Assembly (NCBI GenBank): GCA_020631395.1
Contig: JAHDHI010000012.1
Span: forward strand, 1 to 64,000
From: Bizionia sp.
GTDB taxonomy: Bacteria > Bacteroidota > Bacteroidia > Flavobacteriales > Flavobacteriaceae
Length of the DNA stretch: 64,000 bases
Direction of reading: 5' to 3'
Part shown: positions 9,626 through 18,324 of the stretch, one piece after another
Layout of the letters: the number at the start of each line of letters is the position of its first letter
Position numbering within the stretch: the stretch's first letter is position 1
Notes under the pieces: model-generated
Seen by the model: the letters and a program-made list of their open reading frames with translations, nothing else
The model's database searches: none
Told to the model about the DNA's origin: nothing
Program-made: the position numbers and the translations under genes

Positions 9626-10300
9626 ATGAAGGTCTTAAAGCAATATTTTTTTTGCCTCATCCCTTATTGCCTAATAATTTTGGCGATCTTTTGGGTAAAG
9701 CAGAATACTAGTAAGTATGATAAGAACATACAATTGAGCGATATTGCTTTAAAAAATCAGTTTGGCGAATTAAAAACAATAGCAGACTATAAAGGAAAAG
9801 TGATATTGATGGATTTCTGGTTTGCCGGTTGTATGCCTTGTGTAAAGGAAATGGAGTACTTTCCAGAATTGTTGAATAAGTATAAAGAGGATTTGGTGAT
9901 AATGAGTGTGACTTTCGATTTAGAATCTACAACTCAAGAATTATTATCCAACAAAAAGGAACCATGGGATTTTTTAATAGCCAATAATCCTAATTGGACC
10001 TTTTACAACAATAAATATGGCGAAGATTATATAAAACGTCTTAATATAACAGCGTATCCGACCTATTTGTTGTTCAATAGGAAAGGGGAATTGATAAGTA
10101 CGCCGTCCAGTGGCATCTATGGAGTGGAAAACGAGTTAAGTGGTTTTTTCGGTTTGGACATAACCTTAAAGAAAAACATCAAAGAAATAATTTCAAGAGC
10201 TTTTAAGTTTCTAGTAGCCTATACCATTATTTTTGGTATTGTATTTATAGTTGTCAACTATTTGAAAGGCAAAATGGGAAAAACCAAACACCATAATTAA
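9626..10300 (+). CDS. TlpA-like thioredoxin-fold protein with two membrane segments
   Basis: 224 residues. N-terminal anchor (about 8-24), then a periplasmic thioredoxin-like domain with active site [16 protein letters not shown] (CxxC at about residues 68-71), and a second hydrophobic segment near 190-210 ([19 protein letters not shown]). Thiol-disulfide oxidoreductases of the TlpA/ResA type keep periplasmic thiols reduced. This one sits inside a metal ABC operon, between binding protein and ATPase, 14 nt before the latter, which is unusual. It may act on cysteine-containing partners such as the CNVC plug of the receptor, but that is a guess. Confidence 0.8.
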   Translation: MKVLKQYFFCLIPYCLIILAIFWVKQNTSKYDKNIQLSDIALKNQFGELKTIADYKGKVILMDFWFAGCMPCVKEMEYFPELLNKYKEDLVIMSVTFDLESTTQELLSNKKEPWDFLIANNPNWTFYNNKYGEDYIKRLNITAYPTYLLFNRKGELISTPSSGIYGVENELSGFFGLDITLKKNIKEIISRAFKFLVAYTIIFGIVFIVVNYLKGKMGKTKHHN

Positions 10301-10314
10301 AAGGCAAGAATGTC

Positions 10315-11052
10315 ATGAGCAAGAACATAGCAGTAAAAGTAGACGATTTGACGGTGGCGTACAATTACAAGCCTGTGCTTTGGGATATCGATTTGGAAAT
10401 TCCTGAAGGTGTGCTTATGGCCATAGTAGGCCCCAATGGAGCAGGGAAGTCGACATTGATAAAATCCATCCTTGGTATTTTGAAACCCATAGCAGGAAGT
10501 GTAAGCATATATGACAAGCCATATGAAAAACAACGTTCCTTGGTAGCCTACGTACCACAGAAGGGAAGTGTGGATTGGGATTTCCCGACTACGGCCTTGG
10601 ATGTGGTCATGATGGGAACCTATGGAAGTCTAGGTTGGATAAGAAGACCGAAGCAGAAAGAAAAGAAAATGGCTTTGGAAGCTCTGGAAAAGGTAGGGAT
10701 GTTGGCTTTCAAAGGAAGGCAAATCAGTCAGCTCTCAGGAGGGCAACAACAACGCATCTTTTTGGCTAGGGCATTGGTGCAAAATGCATCCATCTATTTC
10801 ATGGATGAGCCTTTTCAAGGTGTGGACGCCACCACAGAAATAGCCATCATCAACATATTGAAGGAATTGAGAAAAGCTGGGAAAACGGTAATCGTCGTGC
10901 ATCATGATTTGCAAACCGTACCAGAATACTTCGATTGGGTGACCTTTTTGAATGTGAAGAAGATAGCAACAGGGCCTGTGAAGGATATTTTCAATGATGA
11001 CAATTTGACCAAGACGTATGGCATCAACTACAAGGTTAGTATTCAGGAATAG
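10315..11052 (+). CDS. Metal ABC transporter ATP-binding protein
   Basis: 245 residues with Walker [10 protein letters not shown] (about 41-49), Q-loop [15 protein letters not shown], signature LSGGQQQR (about 141-148) and Walker B IYFMDEP, followed by the H-loop histidine in VVHHDL. The SVDWDFP stretch after the Q-loop is typical of Mn/Zn ATPases (MntB, ZnuC, TroB). It is the energy subunit for the two permeases downstream. Confidence 0.95.
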   Translation: MSKNIAVKVDDLTVAYNYKPVLWDIDLEIPEGVLMAIVGPNGAGKSTLIKSILGILKPIAGSVSIYDKPYEKQRSLVAYVPQKGSVDWDFPTTALDVVMMGTYGSLGWIRRPKQKEKKMALEALEKVGMLAFKGRQISQLSGGQQQRIFLARALVQNASIYFMDEPFQGVDATTEIAIINILKELRKAGKTVIVVHHDLQTVPEYFDWVTFLNVKKIATGPVKDIFNDDNLTKTYGINYKVSIQE

Positions 11053-11134
11053 TAGACTGTAATGAAACATTGACGATTAGGGCTAGAGCACAGCAAAATG
11101 ATTATGCAGTGGATAAAAACATAAATATAAACAG

Positions 11135-11494
11135 ATGAAAACAGAAATTTCAATAGATGCAGCAATCAATAGAGGTCATTTGCTTGTGAATCTCCCCGTG
11201 TTTATTGCTATGTTTGGAATACCAAGTTTGTTTCATATGTTGGATGCAGACAAAAAAATGGTTTTGATCGGCCTTGTTTCAGGATTCATCTTGGGATGGT
11301 TGGTTTGGAGTTGTCTTATAACCAAATGGAAGATATGGGCCTATGAAAACGTGGCGAATTTAGATGAGTTGAAAAGGAAGGCAATTGAAGAAAAATTGAT
11401 CTGGAGGGACGGTCATATTTTCACGAAAACCGAAATTAGAAGTAGAACTGATAAGATTAAATTAAGAGCACTAGAAAAAAGGTTTAACGATTAA
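11135..11494 (+). CDS. Small membrane protein, function unknown
   Basis: 119 residues with two hydrophobic helices (about 17-35 and 44-65: VLIGLVSGFILGWLVWSCLI) and a basic cytoplasmic tail. No family was recognised. It lies between the ATPase and the first permease, co-directional, 82 nt after the former, so it is probably an operon member and perhaps an accessory of the transporter. Confidence 0.65.
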   Translation: MKTEISIDAAINRGHLLVNLPVFIAMFGIPSLFHMLDADKKMVLIGLVSGFILGWLVWSCLITKWKIWAYENVANLDELKRKAIEEKLIWRDGHIFTKTEIRSRTDKIKLRALEKRFND

Positions 11495-11503
11495 AGATCA
11501 ACT

Positions 11504-12634
11504 ATTATAGACTTTCAAGAATACATATCACTCGTTTTCTCCGATTACACACTTAGGACCATTACACTGGGGACAGCCATACTTGGAGCTGTTTGTGGAA
11601 TGCTGGGTAGTTTTGCCGTTTTAAGAAAGCAAAGCCTTTTGGGAGATGCGATTTCCCATGCGGCATTGCCAGGGATAGCCATCGCATTTTTAATTACTGG
11701 TGCAAAGGACAGCAATGTATTGTTGTTGGGGGCTTTGGTAAGCGGATTGATAGGAACCTTTTGGATTCGTGGCATTACCACCAAGACGCATTTGAAATCG
11801 GATACGGCATTGGGGCTTATCCTGTCTTTGTTCTTTGGATTTGGGATGTTGTTGCTAACCTTCATACAAAAGCAACCCAATGCCAATCAGGCAGGTTTGG
11901 ACAAATACTTGTTTGGGCAAGCTGCAACCTTGGTGGAAGGCGATGTATGGTTAATGGTCATTGTGACTGGAGCCTGCCTCGTTGTACTTTTGTTGTTTTG
12001 GAAGGAGTTCAAGATATTGCTGTTCGATGCCGACTATACCAAAACATTGGGTTTCAACACCAAATTCATAGACATTCTAATTACCAGTTTCATAGTGTTG
12101 GCAATCGTTTTGGGGTTGCAAACGGTAGGTGTTGTTCTAATGAGTGCCATGTTGTTGGCTCCAGCTGCAGCAGCAAGACAGTGGACGAACAGTTTGGGGA
12201 TCATGGTGTTTCTTGCTGCCATTTTTGGTGCTTTTTCCGGCGTTTTTGGAACTGCGATCAGTGCAACACAAAATAATTTGTCTACAGGCCCAGTGATTGT
12301 TCTGGTGGCTTCGGTATTTGTGCTGTTTTCCTTTGTGTTTTCGCCAAGTAGGGGATTGCTGTTCAAGCAAATTCGCTTTATAAAGAATCGTCGAGACTTG
12401 AAGCTTCACAAAACATTGGCGTTCATGTACAACATAGCGGAGACTCACGATGATGTTTCACACCCACATACCATCAAAATTTTAAATAACTTCCAAGGAT
12501 ATACGCGTGGAACGCTTCAAAAGCTAGTAGATAAAAACTATGTGGTGTTGGATGGGACAATGTGGAGTTTGACGGAAGAAGGATTCAAGACCGCATCCAA
12601 TTTGTATAATCAACAAACCAATGACAATGAGTAA
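11504..12634 (+). CDS. Metal ABC permease 1 (ABC-3 family) with C-terminal winged-helix-like tail; non-canonical start
   Basis: Membrane subunit of the importer, ZnuB/MntC type, with about eight helices and the conserved pattern LRKQSLLGDAISHAALPGIA. The first ATG (11600) cuts off conserved residues (DYTLRTITLGTAILGAVCG) that are encoded in frame back to about 11510. That stretch contains no ATG, GTG or TTG, and the in-frame stop is at 11492-11494, so the start is probably ATT (11504) or ATA (11507). The last 90 residues (from about KNRRDLKLHKTLAFMY) look like a winged helix (TRGTLQKLVDKNYVVLDGTMWSLTEEG). Its end overlaps permease 2 by 14 nt. Confidence 0.85.
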   Translation: MIDFQEYISLVFSDYTLRTITLGTAILGAVCGMLGSFAVLRKQSLLGDAISHAALPGIAIAFLITGAKDSNVLLLGALVSGLIGTFWIRGITTKTHLKSDTALGLILSLFFGFGMLLLTFIQKQPNANQAGLDKYLFGQAATLVEGDVWLMVIVTGACLVVLLLFWKEFKILLFDADYTKTLGFNTKFIDILITSFIVLAIVLGLQTVGVVLMSAMLLAPAAAARQWTNSLGIMVFLAAIFGAFSGVFGTAISATQNNLSTGPVIVLVASVFVLFSFVFSPSRGLLFKQIRFIKNRRDLKLHKTLAFMYNIAETHDDVSHPHTIKILNNFQGYTRGTLQKLVDKNYVVLDGTMWSLTEEGFKTASNLYNQQTNDNE

Positions 12635-13787
12635 TGCTCAAATAGAAATACAACTCATTGCGAGTTTGGTGGCCATAGCCTGCGCCATTCCAGGTACTTT
12701 TTTGATATTGCGAAAAATGGCAATGATAAGTGATGCCATAAGTCACTCGATATTGCCGGGAATTGTCATTGGTTTTTTCATTACTCAAGATCTCAATTCC
12801 CCGCTATTGATACTTCTAGCTGCCTTTACGGGAATCATTACGGTAGTTTTGGTAGAACGTATTCAGAAGACCGGATTGGTAAAGGAAGATACGGCGATTG
12901 GGTTGGTTTTTCCTGCTTTGTTTAGCATTGGGGTAATTTTGATAGCCAAGAACGCGAACGATGTGCACTTGGATGTCGATGCCGTGTTGTTGGGAGAGTT
13001 GGCTTTCGCTCCTTTCGACAGGTTGTTGATTGCTGGGACGGACATTGGTCCGAAGTCGCTATGGGTAATAGGTATTGTTTTGATGGTTACCGTTGGCTTG
13101 TTGATTGCTTTTTTCAAGGAGTTGAAAGTAAGTACTTTCGATGCTGGTCTATCTGCGTCTCTAGGCTTTTCTCCAGTTGTGATTCATTATGGGTTGATGA
13201 CGGTTTCTTCCGTGACCACAGTTGGGGCTTTCGATGCAGTCGGAGCCATTTTGGTTGTCGCCTTGATGATTGCACCAGCTGCGAGCGCGTATTTGTTAAC
13301 GACCGATTTGAAGAAGATGTTGTTGCTGTCCATAGGCTTTGGAGTGTTAAGCGCCATTTCTGGATATTGGTTTGCACATTGGTTGGATGCATCGATTGCC
13401 GGTTCCATCACAACCATGTTGGGGCTTCTGTTTTTAGTGATTTACCTATTTGCCCCAACCAAGGGGTTAATAGCTGTAGTTTATAGGGAAAGGCAACAGC
13501 GAATGGAGGTTTCGCTATTGACGTTCTTGTTGCATTTGAAAAATCACAATGAAGAAGTGGAACGACATGTAAATCATTTGCGAGAGCATATAAATTGGCA
13601 AAAGGTAAGGGCCAAGACCGTATTGGAATTAGCCCTGAAAAACAATATGATAGAGATTGATGAAAATATCGTATCGCTCACCAAAAAAGGAAATGCATTC
13701 ACATCCAAAGCCATAGACTATATCATTACCAACGAAGATTCGCAGATTGAGGACATGAAAGACGATTTCTTTTTGTTTAGAGGTTAG
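12621..13787 (+). CDS. Metal ABC permease 2 (ABC-3 family) with C-terminal winged-helix-like tail
   Basis: 388 residues; ABC-3 permease with signature LRKMAMISDAISHSILPG and about eight helices up to residue 285. The C-terminal 95 residues (HNEEVERHVNHLREHINWQKVRAKTVLELALKNNMIEIDENIVSLTKKG) resemble a winged helix, as in permease 1. Such tails are known on some Bacteroidota and Firmicutes permeases, where a DtxR-like domain is fused. Two permease genes suggest a heterodimeric channel. The stop codon overlaps that of a degenerate minus-strand fragment. Confidence 0.92.
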   Translation: MTMSNAQIEIQLIASLVAIACAIPGTFLILRKMAMISDAISHSILPGIVIGFFITQDLNSPLLILLAAFTGIITVVLVERIQKTGLVKEDTAIGLVFPALFSIGVILIAKNANDVHLDVDAVLLGELAFAPFDRLLIAGTDIGPKSLWVIGIVLMVTVGLLIAFFKELKVSTFDAGLSASLGFSPVVIHYGLMTVSSVTTVGAFDAVGAILVVALMIAPAASAYLLTTDLKKMLLLSIGFGVLSAISGYWFAHWLDASIAGSITTMLGLLFLVIYLFAPTKGLIAVVYRERQQRMEVSLLTFLLHLKNHNEEVERHVNHLREHINWQKVRAKTVLELALKNNMIEIDENIVSLTKKGNAFTSKAIDYIITNEDSQIEDMKDDFFLFRG

Positions 13788-13845
13788 TTGAAATCATCGT
13801 TCAAGGCTTGCAATTCCTTTTTTAGTTCTTCAAGGGAGACTTTTC
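13784..13845 (-). pseudogene. 3' fragment duplicated from the anti-sigma/TonB gene
   Basis: On the minus strand this encodes SLEELKKELQALNDDFN followed by TAA. That is almost identical to the last 17 codons of the gene ending at 15588 (SLEELKKALQALNDDFN). The two DNA blocks (13785-13845 and 15589-15649) share about 31 identical bases and then a few substitutions. Upstream of the block the similarity stops abruptly and the reading frame is lost. It is a remnant of a duplication or of a deleted paralogue. Confidence 0.75.
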
Positions 13846-14259
13846 AAAGTTCGCGCCACCTAATCCCATCAGCTCCTTTTCATTAAATCGTTTCAAGGAA
13901 TCCAAAAAACCAATTTGATACGTATATATTGTTATGGAGTTATTTATACTTTTTTTGATTCTGGTGAAAAAATAGGTGCTTTTTGATCTATTGAAGTGTT
14001 TTTTGCACTTTATGGCTGTGCTACGAAGTAAGAAAAATACAAAGATTGAGTGAAAAAGCATTTTTATAGCGAATTGAAAAAGTTTAAATCACTTCTATGA
14101 AAGGCTTTGTAAACAAGATGATGTTTTAGTAATAAAAAAGAACTAATTTATCTAAGCTATAAATGCATTTAAAACTCTTAATGAACATTCCTCCATATTT
14201 AACTATTCATCGAAATGGTAAATTAAAATCACCTACAAACTAACAAAAATATATTTTTC
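13846..14259. other. 410-bp gene-free stretch
   Basis: AT-rich sequence between the duplicated fragment and the DOMON gene. A minus ORF (to 14061) has no recognisable signature, and its last codons (GANFEKSPLKN) run into the fragment out of frame, so it is probably decayed sequence. No terminator, RNA gene or convincing promoter was recognised. Confidence 0.4.
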
Positions 14260-15039
14260 ATGAAAAAAATTACACTATTATTTGCTTTAACAACAATGTT
14301 CAGTTTTTCTCAAACTTGGACTACTGGAGTTGTGAACTTAAATTCTGATTATACAGTACAATTTGATATTGACGAGGAAACAGATATTGTTACAATGACA
14401 ATGGTTGGCCCAGAAAATAAATGGCTTGGTATTGCTCCTGGTGTTTCAATGGGAATCGGAATGGGAAACCCAAACGACGATGTTGTCACGTATAGTGATA
14501 TGGGAATTGAAGATAGACGAATGAAAGATGACCCCAGTCCAGGAGAACCTGTACTTGATATTAATCAAGATTGGACTTTACAAAGCAATACGACTAATGC
14601 AGGATTAAGAACTGTTGTAGCGATAAGGGCAAGAGATACCGGGGATAGTGAAGATTATACTTTTACTGCTGGATCTGACCCTCTTCCAATATTATGGGCT
14701 TATGGAACTAGTTTGACTTTTGGATATCACAATCATGATAATGGTGGAGAACATGGTGGGACTACTGCTAATGTAACGTTGTCAACACTAAATTTTGATT
14801 TAGAATCTAGCTTTAAATTATCCCCTAATCCAGTATCGGAAAAATTAACTATAAAGTTGCCAAAGGCTACGACTAAAGCGGAACTAGAAATTTACACTAT
14901 TTTAGGTGAAAAAATTTTTTCAAAAGAAATATCTATTGTTAATCCTATAATTAATGTTTCAAATTTTAATTCTGGCATTTATTTAGCAAAAATAAATAGT
15001 AAAGGAATAACAGTACATAAACGATTTGTTAAACGATAA
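14260..15039 (+). CDS. Secreted DOMON-like protein with T9SS sorting domain
   Basis: 259 residues. Signal peptide MKKITLLFALTTMFSFSQ, then a DOMON-like beta-sandwich (about 20-175) with KWLGIAPGVSMGIGMGNPNDDVVTYSD and a terminal histidine-rich GYHNHDNGGEHGG. A type A T9SS C-terminal sorting domain occupies about 185-259 (FKLSPNPVSEKLTIKLPK...SGIYLAKI...KRFVKR). DOMON domains bind haem or sugars in secreted redox proteins. The protein is expected to be exported by the type IX system and anchored at the surface. It has no operon neighbours. Confidence 0.8.
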   Translation: MKKITLLFALTTMFSFSQTWTTGVVNLNSDYTVQFDIDEETDIVTMTMVGPENKWLGIAPGVSMGIGMGNPNDDVVTYSDMGIEDRRMKDDPSPGEPVLDINQDWTLQSNTTNAGLRTVVAIRARDTGDSEDYTFTAGSDPLPILWAYGTSLTFGYHNHDNGGEHGGTTANVTLSTLNFDLESSFKLSPNPVSEKLTIKLPKATTKAELEIYTILGEKIFSKEISIVNPIINVSNFNSGIYLAKINSKGITVHKRFVKR

Positions 15040-15047
15040 TTTTTTTA

Positions 15048-15305
15048 ATCTAAAGAATTCCTCGAGGTTCTACCTCGGGGTTTATAGAGGAAAGTATGAA
15101 AACGGATGGCTTTCATAAAGCTAAAAACGAGTTTTTTCTGCTTGATACCTTGATGGCTCTGCCTCGGGGTAGTTCATTCTAAAGAATTCCTCCGTATCTT
15201 GTTGAAAGATAAAAGGTATCTTGAGAACTTTAGGTTTTATCAATATGAAAATGAAATTTTTATAGTTTGATACCTCGTGTGCTTTGTGTCGAAGTAGTTC
15301 ATCGA
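15048..15305. repeat. Two diverged direct repeat units with REP-like hairpins
   Basis: Unit 1 (about 15048-15178) and unit 2 (about 15179-15305) both begin with taaagaattcctc and end with a gataccty...gggtagttcat-like block, at a spacing of about 130 bp. Unit 1 holds a hairpin, cctcgaggt tct acctcgggg. The second half of each unit is less conserved. They resemble non-coding REP-type or remnant mobile repeats in flavobacterial intergenic DNA. The remaining gene-free DNA to 15587 shows no other recognisable feature. Confidence 0.5.
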
Positions 15306-15587
15306 AAAACCTCTAAATAATCAACCAATATTTGATATCCCATGAACCATTAGGAACGTCTTTGGTATTTTTATTCTCAGTTGGGAGATAGAGGTATTAG
15401 TTATCGAAATTGATATCGAGTTCGGTGACCTTTAGTCGGAATCAAATTATCTGTCTAATCTTAAGTAGTAATTGTATATGCACTAGGAAACAACCACAAA
15501 AAAGGAGTTTGGAAGACTATTTGAAGATTTGTAGTAAAATATGGATTCTAGGTAATTTTATGACTTTAATTTCTAGGTTTATGGATG

Positions 15588-17654
15588 CTAGTTGAAATCA
15601 TCGTTCAAGGCTTGCAATGCCTTTTTCAATTCTTCAAGGGAGACCTCCTTGAAATTCAAGTCCAATTCAGATGTTTTCTTTGTCTCTGTATCTTTTGTTC
15701 CAAGATATATTTTGTTCCCCACTTTTTTTATGGCGACCAATGAGATTGTCTCTCCTTCTGGAACTGTTCCAAAATCGAAGTTGTTTTTATATTTTCTACT
15801 TGGTAGGATGGAACTCATGCTTTTAAAAACCATTTTCAAATTGGCCCCTTCGGCATCTTTTATCTTTAATCGATATCGGACTCTTTTTCCCGTCATTCTT
15901 GCAAAACGATCACAATTGATCCAGCCAAGGTTGGAAACAGCAAAGGAGTAACGTTCTATTTCCGATTGTTTTATGTTTCGTATGGAGTCTGTTTTCATTC
16001 TCGCTTCAAAAGATTCCGTGAATTTATGTTCACCTTTGACTATGATGGGGGCAAAGTTTCTATTGGGACCTTCTCGCTTTATGTTAATGGGCAGATAATA
16101 TGGGACTCTCACAGACTTGCCTCGTTGTATGGCTGGTTGCATTTTTGGTATGAGGTTAACTACCCTTACGGCTTCTTCTGCCAATGCCTTATGTGAAGCT
16201 CTGGCTCTTAAATCAACAATTTCTCCTTCTTTGTCGATTTTAAAGAATACGCTTATTTTAATTTTCCCTGTCAGTTTTAAATCTTCCGCAATGTCAGTAT
16301 CGAATTCTCTTCTTAGGAGCCTATTGATGTTGTCGTTTAGGCATTTTCGTCTATCTCGGTTGTTGGTTACACTTTCACATCCAGGATAGGTAGGAACGTT
16401 TTCCACAACATTGAGAGCGACTTCTATATCTTCTTCAAAGACTACGGATGCAGAATCTTTCGTACTGGTGAAAACAGGTTTTGATTGTTTGGTCAATTTC
16501 CAGTTTATGTTGTCTTGTTGTTGTATCCCAGAGAATAATTGCATCCCTTGTTTGTTTTTATCCGGAAAGGCAATGGTCATTGTTTTGGTGTCTGCTAGCT
16601 TTAACTCTTTTCCATTCTTGCTGGCTTTGATAAACAACATCCCACCGGTTTCCAATATGTTTTCGTCGGATTTCGTGTTTAGGTTGGCCAATAGCATGTC
16701 TGATAATTTGTAGTACTCGATGACTTCCAATTTGATCTTACCGCGAGCAAGTCTGTTGTTATCTTTGTATGCAAAAGACTTTGGTGCAATGGTTATAACT
16801 GTTCCTTCCTTGCAAGTCAGTGAACTTTCTTTTTCTACATTTATGGTAAGTACTTGAGGCTCTTTTTTTATGGATTTGTATAAAGCAACAAGTTCTGGGC
16901 TCAACGCTTCTGGTGATTCCAGTAGGGTTGTATCTTCTACTGAATTGATTTGTTCGGGAATTTCGGTGTCTGCAATACTTTCTTGAGTGTCGACTATTTT
17001 TCCATTTTGTATCTTGTTATCTAGAGTTGCAGCAGCGTCATCTATTTTTGATTCCAACATTTCACGAGAATACTTCTTATGGAAAACAATGGTGTCGTTT
17101 TTAGGTGTTACATTTTTAATTTCTGGAAAATCAGATTTTATGTCATCTATGTTGGAGTAATTTAAATAGGAAATCAGTTCAATGTCTTCTAAGATTATGA
17201 TGCCTCCATACTTTTTAGTTTCTTTTTCATTTACAACGGTGGAATCTCTTTTGTAAACTAGAACATATTTTTTTACCGAATCTGTTTGTATCTTGTTTTC
17301 AATTGCATTGTAATCAGTGTTTGTCGTTGTGGCATCTATTTCGGGTTTTATGATTCCAGTCGTGTTTGCCTTGAGAAAGAGATTGTAAATCAAAATGGAA
17401 ACTAAAACGACACCTAAAGTCATGCCTAGATGCTTTATCCATTTGGCTTTGATGTGCCTTTTGCGAGCAGCAAGTATGTCCTCTTTCAAATGTACGCGTT
17501 TCATACCTTCCAAGAAGGTCAAATGTTCTTGATAGAGCGCATTGAATGCTTCATCTGTCTTTAATTTTCTTTCAAAAAGCAATCTTTCGTCTTTGGTAAG
17601 CGTATTGTCAATGTATCCATTGATTGAGTCTATGTCTTCTATATGTATTTTCAT
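15588..17654 (-). CDS. Anti-sigma-like membrane protein with internal TonB C-terminal domain
   Basis: 688 residues. The N-terminal cytoplasmic part (about 1-72: IEDIDSINGYIDNTLTKDERLLFERKL) resembles anti-sigma N-termini, and a membrane helix follows at about 75-92. A periplasmic region (about 290-410) carries EGTVITIAPKSFAY. At about 425-530 is a TonB C-terminal-like domain: YPGCESVTNNRDRRKCL, VFFKIDKEGEIVDLRARASHKALAEEAVRVVNLIPKMQPAIQRGKSVRVPYYLPINI. A further domain ends the protein. Its start overlaps the stop of the sigma factor gene by 4 nt, making a sigma/anti-sigma operon. The role of the TonB domain is unknown; it may sense a TonB-dependent receptor. Confidence 0.8.
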   Translation of the reverse strand: MKIHIEDIDSINGYIDNTLTKDERLLFERKLKTDEAFNALYQEHLTFLEGMKRVHLKEDILAARKRHIKAKWIKHLGMTLGVVLVSILIYNLFLKANTTGIIKPEIDATTTNTDYNAIENKIQTDSVKKYVLVYKRDSTVVNEKETKKYGGIIILEDIELISYLNYSNIDDIKSDFPEIKNVTPKNDTIVFHKKYSREMLESKIDDAAATLDNKIQNGKIVDTQESIADTEIPEQINSVEDTTLLESPEALSPELVALYKSIKKEPQVLTINVEKESSLTCKEGTVITIAPKSFAYKDNNRLARGKIKLEVIEYYKLSDMLLANLNTKSDENILETGGMLFIKASKNGKELKLADTKTMTIAFPDKNKQGMQLFSGIQQQDNINWKLTKQSKPVFTSTKDSASVVFEEDIEVALNVVENVPTYPGCESVTNNRDRRKCLNDNINRLLRREFDTDIAEDLKLTGKIKISVFFKIDKEGEIVDLRARASHKALAEEAVRVVNLIPKMQPAIQRGKSVRVPYYLPINIKREGPNRNFAPIIVKGEHKFTESFEARMKTDSIRNIKQSEIERYSFAVSNLGWINCDRFARMTGKRVRYRLKIKDAEGANLKMVFKSMSSILPSRKYKNNFDFGTVPEGETISLVAIKKVGNKIYLGTKDTETKKTSELDLNFKEVSLEELKKALQALNDDFN

Positions 17655-18208
17655 GAGATTTCGAATTGAGATTGGACAGTTTTAGATTGAGTGTCGTAGA
17701 TGCCTTTTGCCTTTTTTAGGCATTTGTACTTTTGGTTTTTTGCAATTTTCTCTGATTTGAATTGCATGCCCTCGGCAATGTCCTTGAAAGACATTTTCTT
17801 GAGATAAAACCATTGTAGCAATTGTTGGCAACGTTCTCCTAATTCGCGAAATGCTTGTTCTGCAAGCTGGTACTTCTTTTCTTCTAGAACACTATGGAAG
17901 ATGGATACTTCATCCGTCTTCAAATCATGCAGTTCTTGTTTTGAGAATTGTCTTTGTTGGTCTTTCCATATGAAGCGGGAGACGGAATGGAGATAGGTGT
18001 AAAAGGAAGCCGTCAATGTGAAATCCGATTTCTCGAGATTGCGATGCAATACGATCAAAGCTTCCTGAAATACATCACTAGCATCGGCTTTTGTGCCGCC
18101 TTTGGATACAATGACTTTTTCTATTCTTGGATAGAGTTTGTATAATTCCCGAAACGCCTTGTCTCGATGACCATTCTTGAAAAGTGCTATTGTTCTTTGA
18201 TCGCTCAT
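17651..18208 (-). CDS. ECF-type RNA polymerase sigma factor
   Basis: 185 residues with sigma region 2 (about 20-85: AFRELYKLYPRIEKVIVSKGGTKADASDVFQEALIVLHRNL) and region 4 (about 115-165: LGERCQQLLQWFYLKKMSFKDIAEGMQFKSEKIAKNQKYKCLKKAK). It encodes no other domain. It is translationally coupled (4-nt overlap) to the membrane anti-sigma-like gene, so its activity is probably held at the membrane until a periplasmic signal arrives. Confidence 0.93.
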   Translation of the reverse strand: MSDQRTIALFKNGHRDKAFRELYKLYPRIEKVIVSKGGTKADASDVFQEALIVLHRNLEKSDFTLTASFYTYLHSVSRFIWKDQQRQFSKQELHDLKTDEVSIFHSVLEEKKYQLAEQAFRELGERCQQLLQWFYLKKMSFKDIAEGMQFKSEKIAKNQKYKCLKKAKGIYDTQSKTVQSQFEIS

Positions 18209-18313
18209 TAGAGTATTTTACCTATTAATGGTCATTTTGTAAAAAGGTCTCCCAAATAATTCGAAATTAATTTAAAACTAAGGTAGGGAAATAGAATCTA
18301 AACTAACTTTCTT

Positions 18314-18321
18314 TATATTTG
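18314..18321 (+). promoter_or_regulatory. -7 box abutting the lpxH start codon
   Basis: TATATTTG is a perfect TAnnTTTG box only 3 nt before the ATG at 18325. Transcription would start at or next to the ATG, giving a leaderless or nearly leaderless mRNA. An upstream in-frame TTG (18319) lies inside the box and cannot be the start. Confidence 0.55.
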
Positions 18322-18324
18322 CAG

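Noticed and set aside
18319-18324. TTG start of lpxH
   Set aside because: It overlaps the -7 box TATATTTG.
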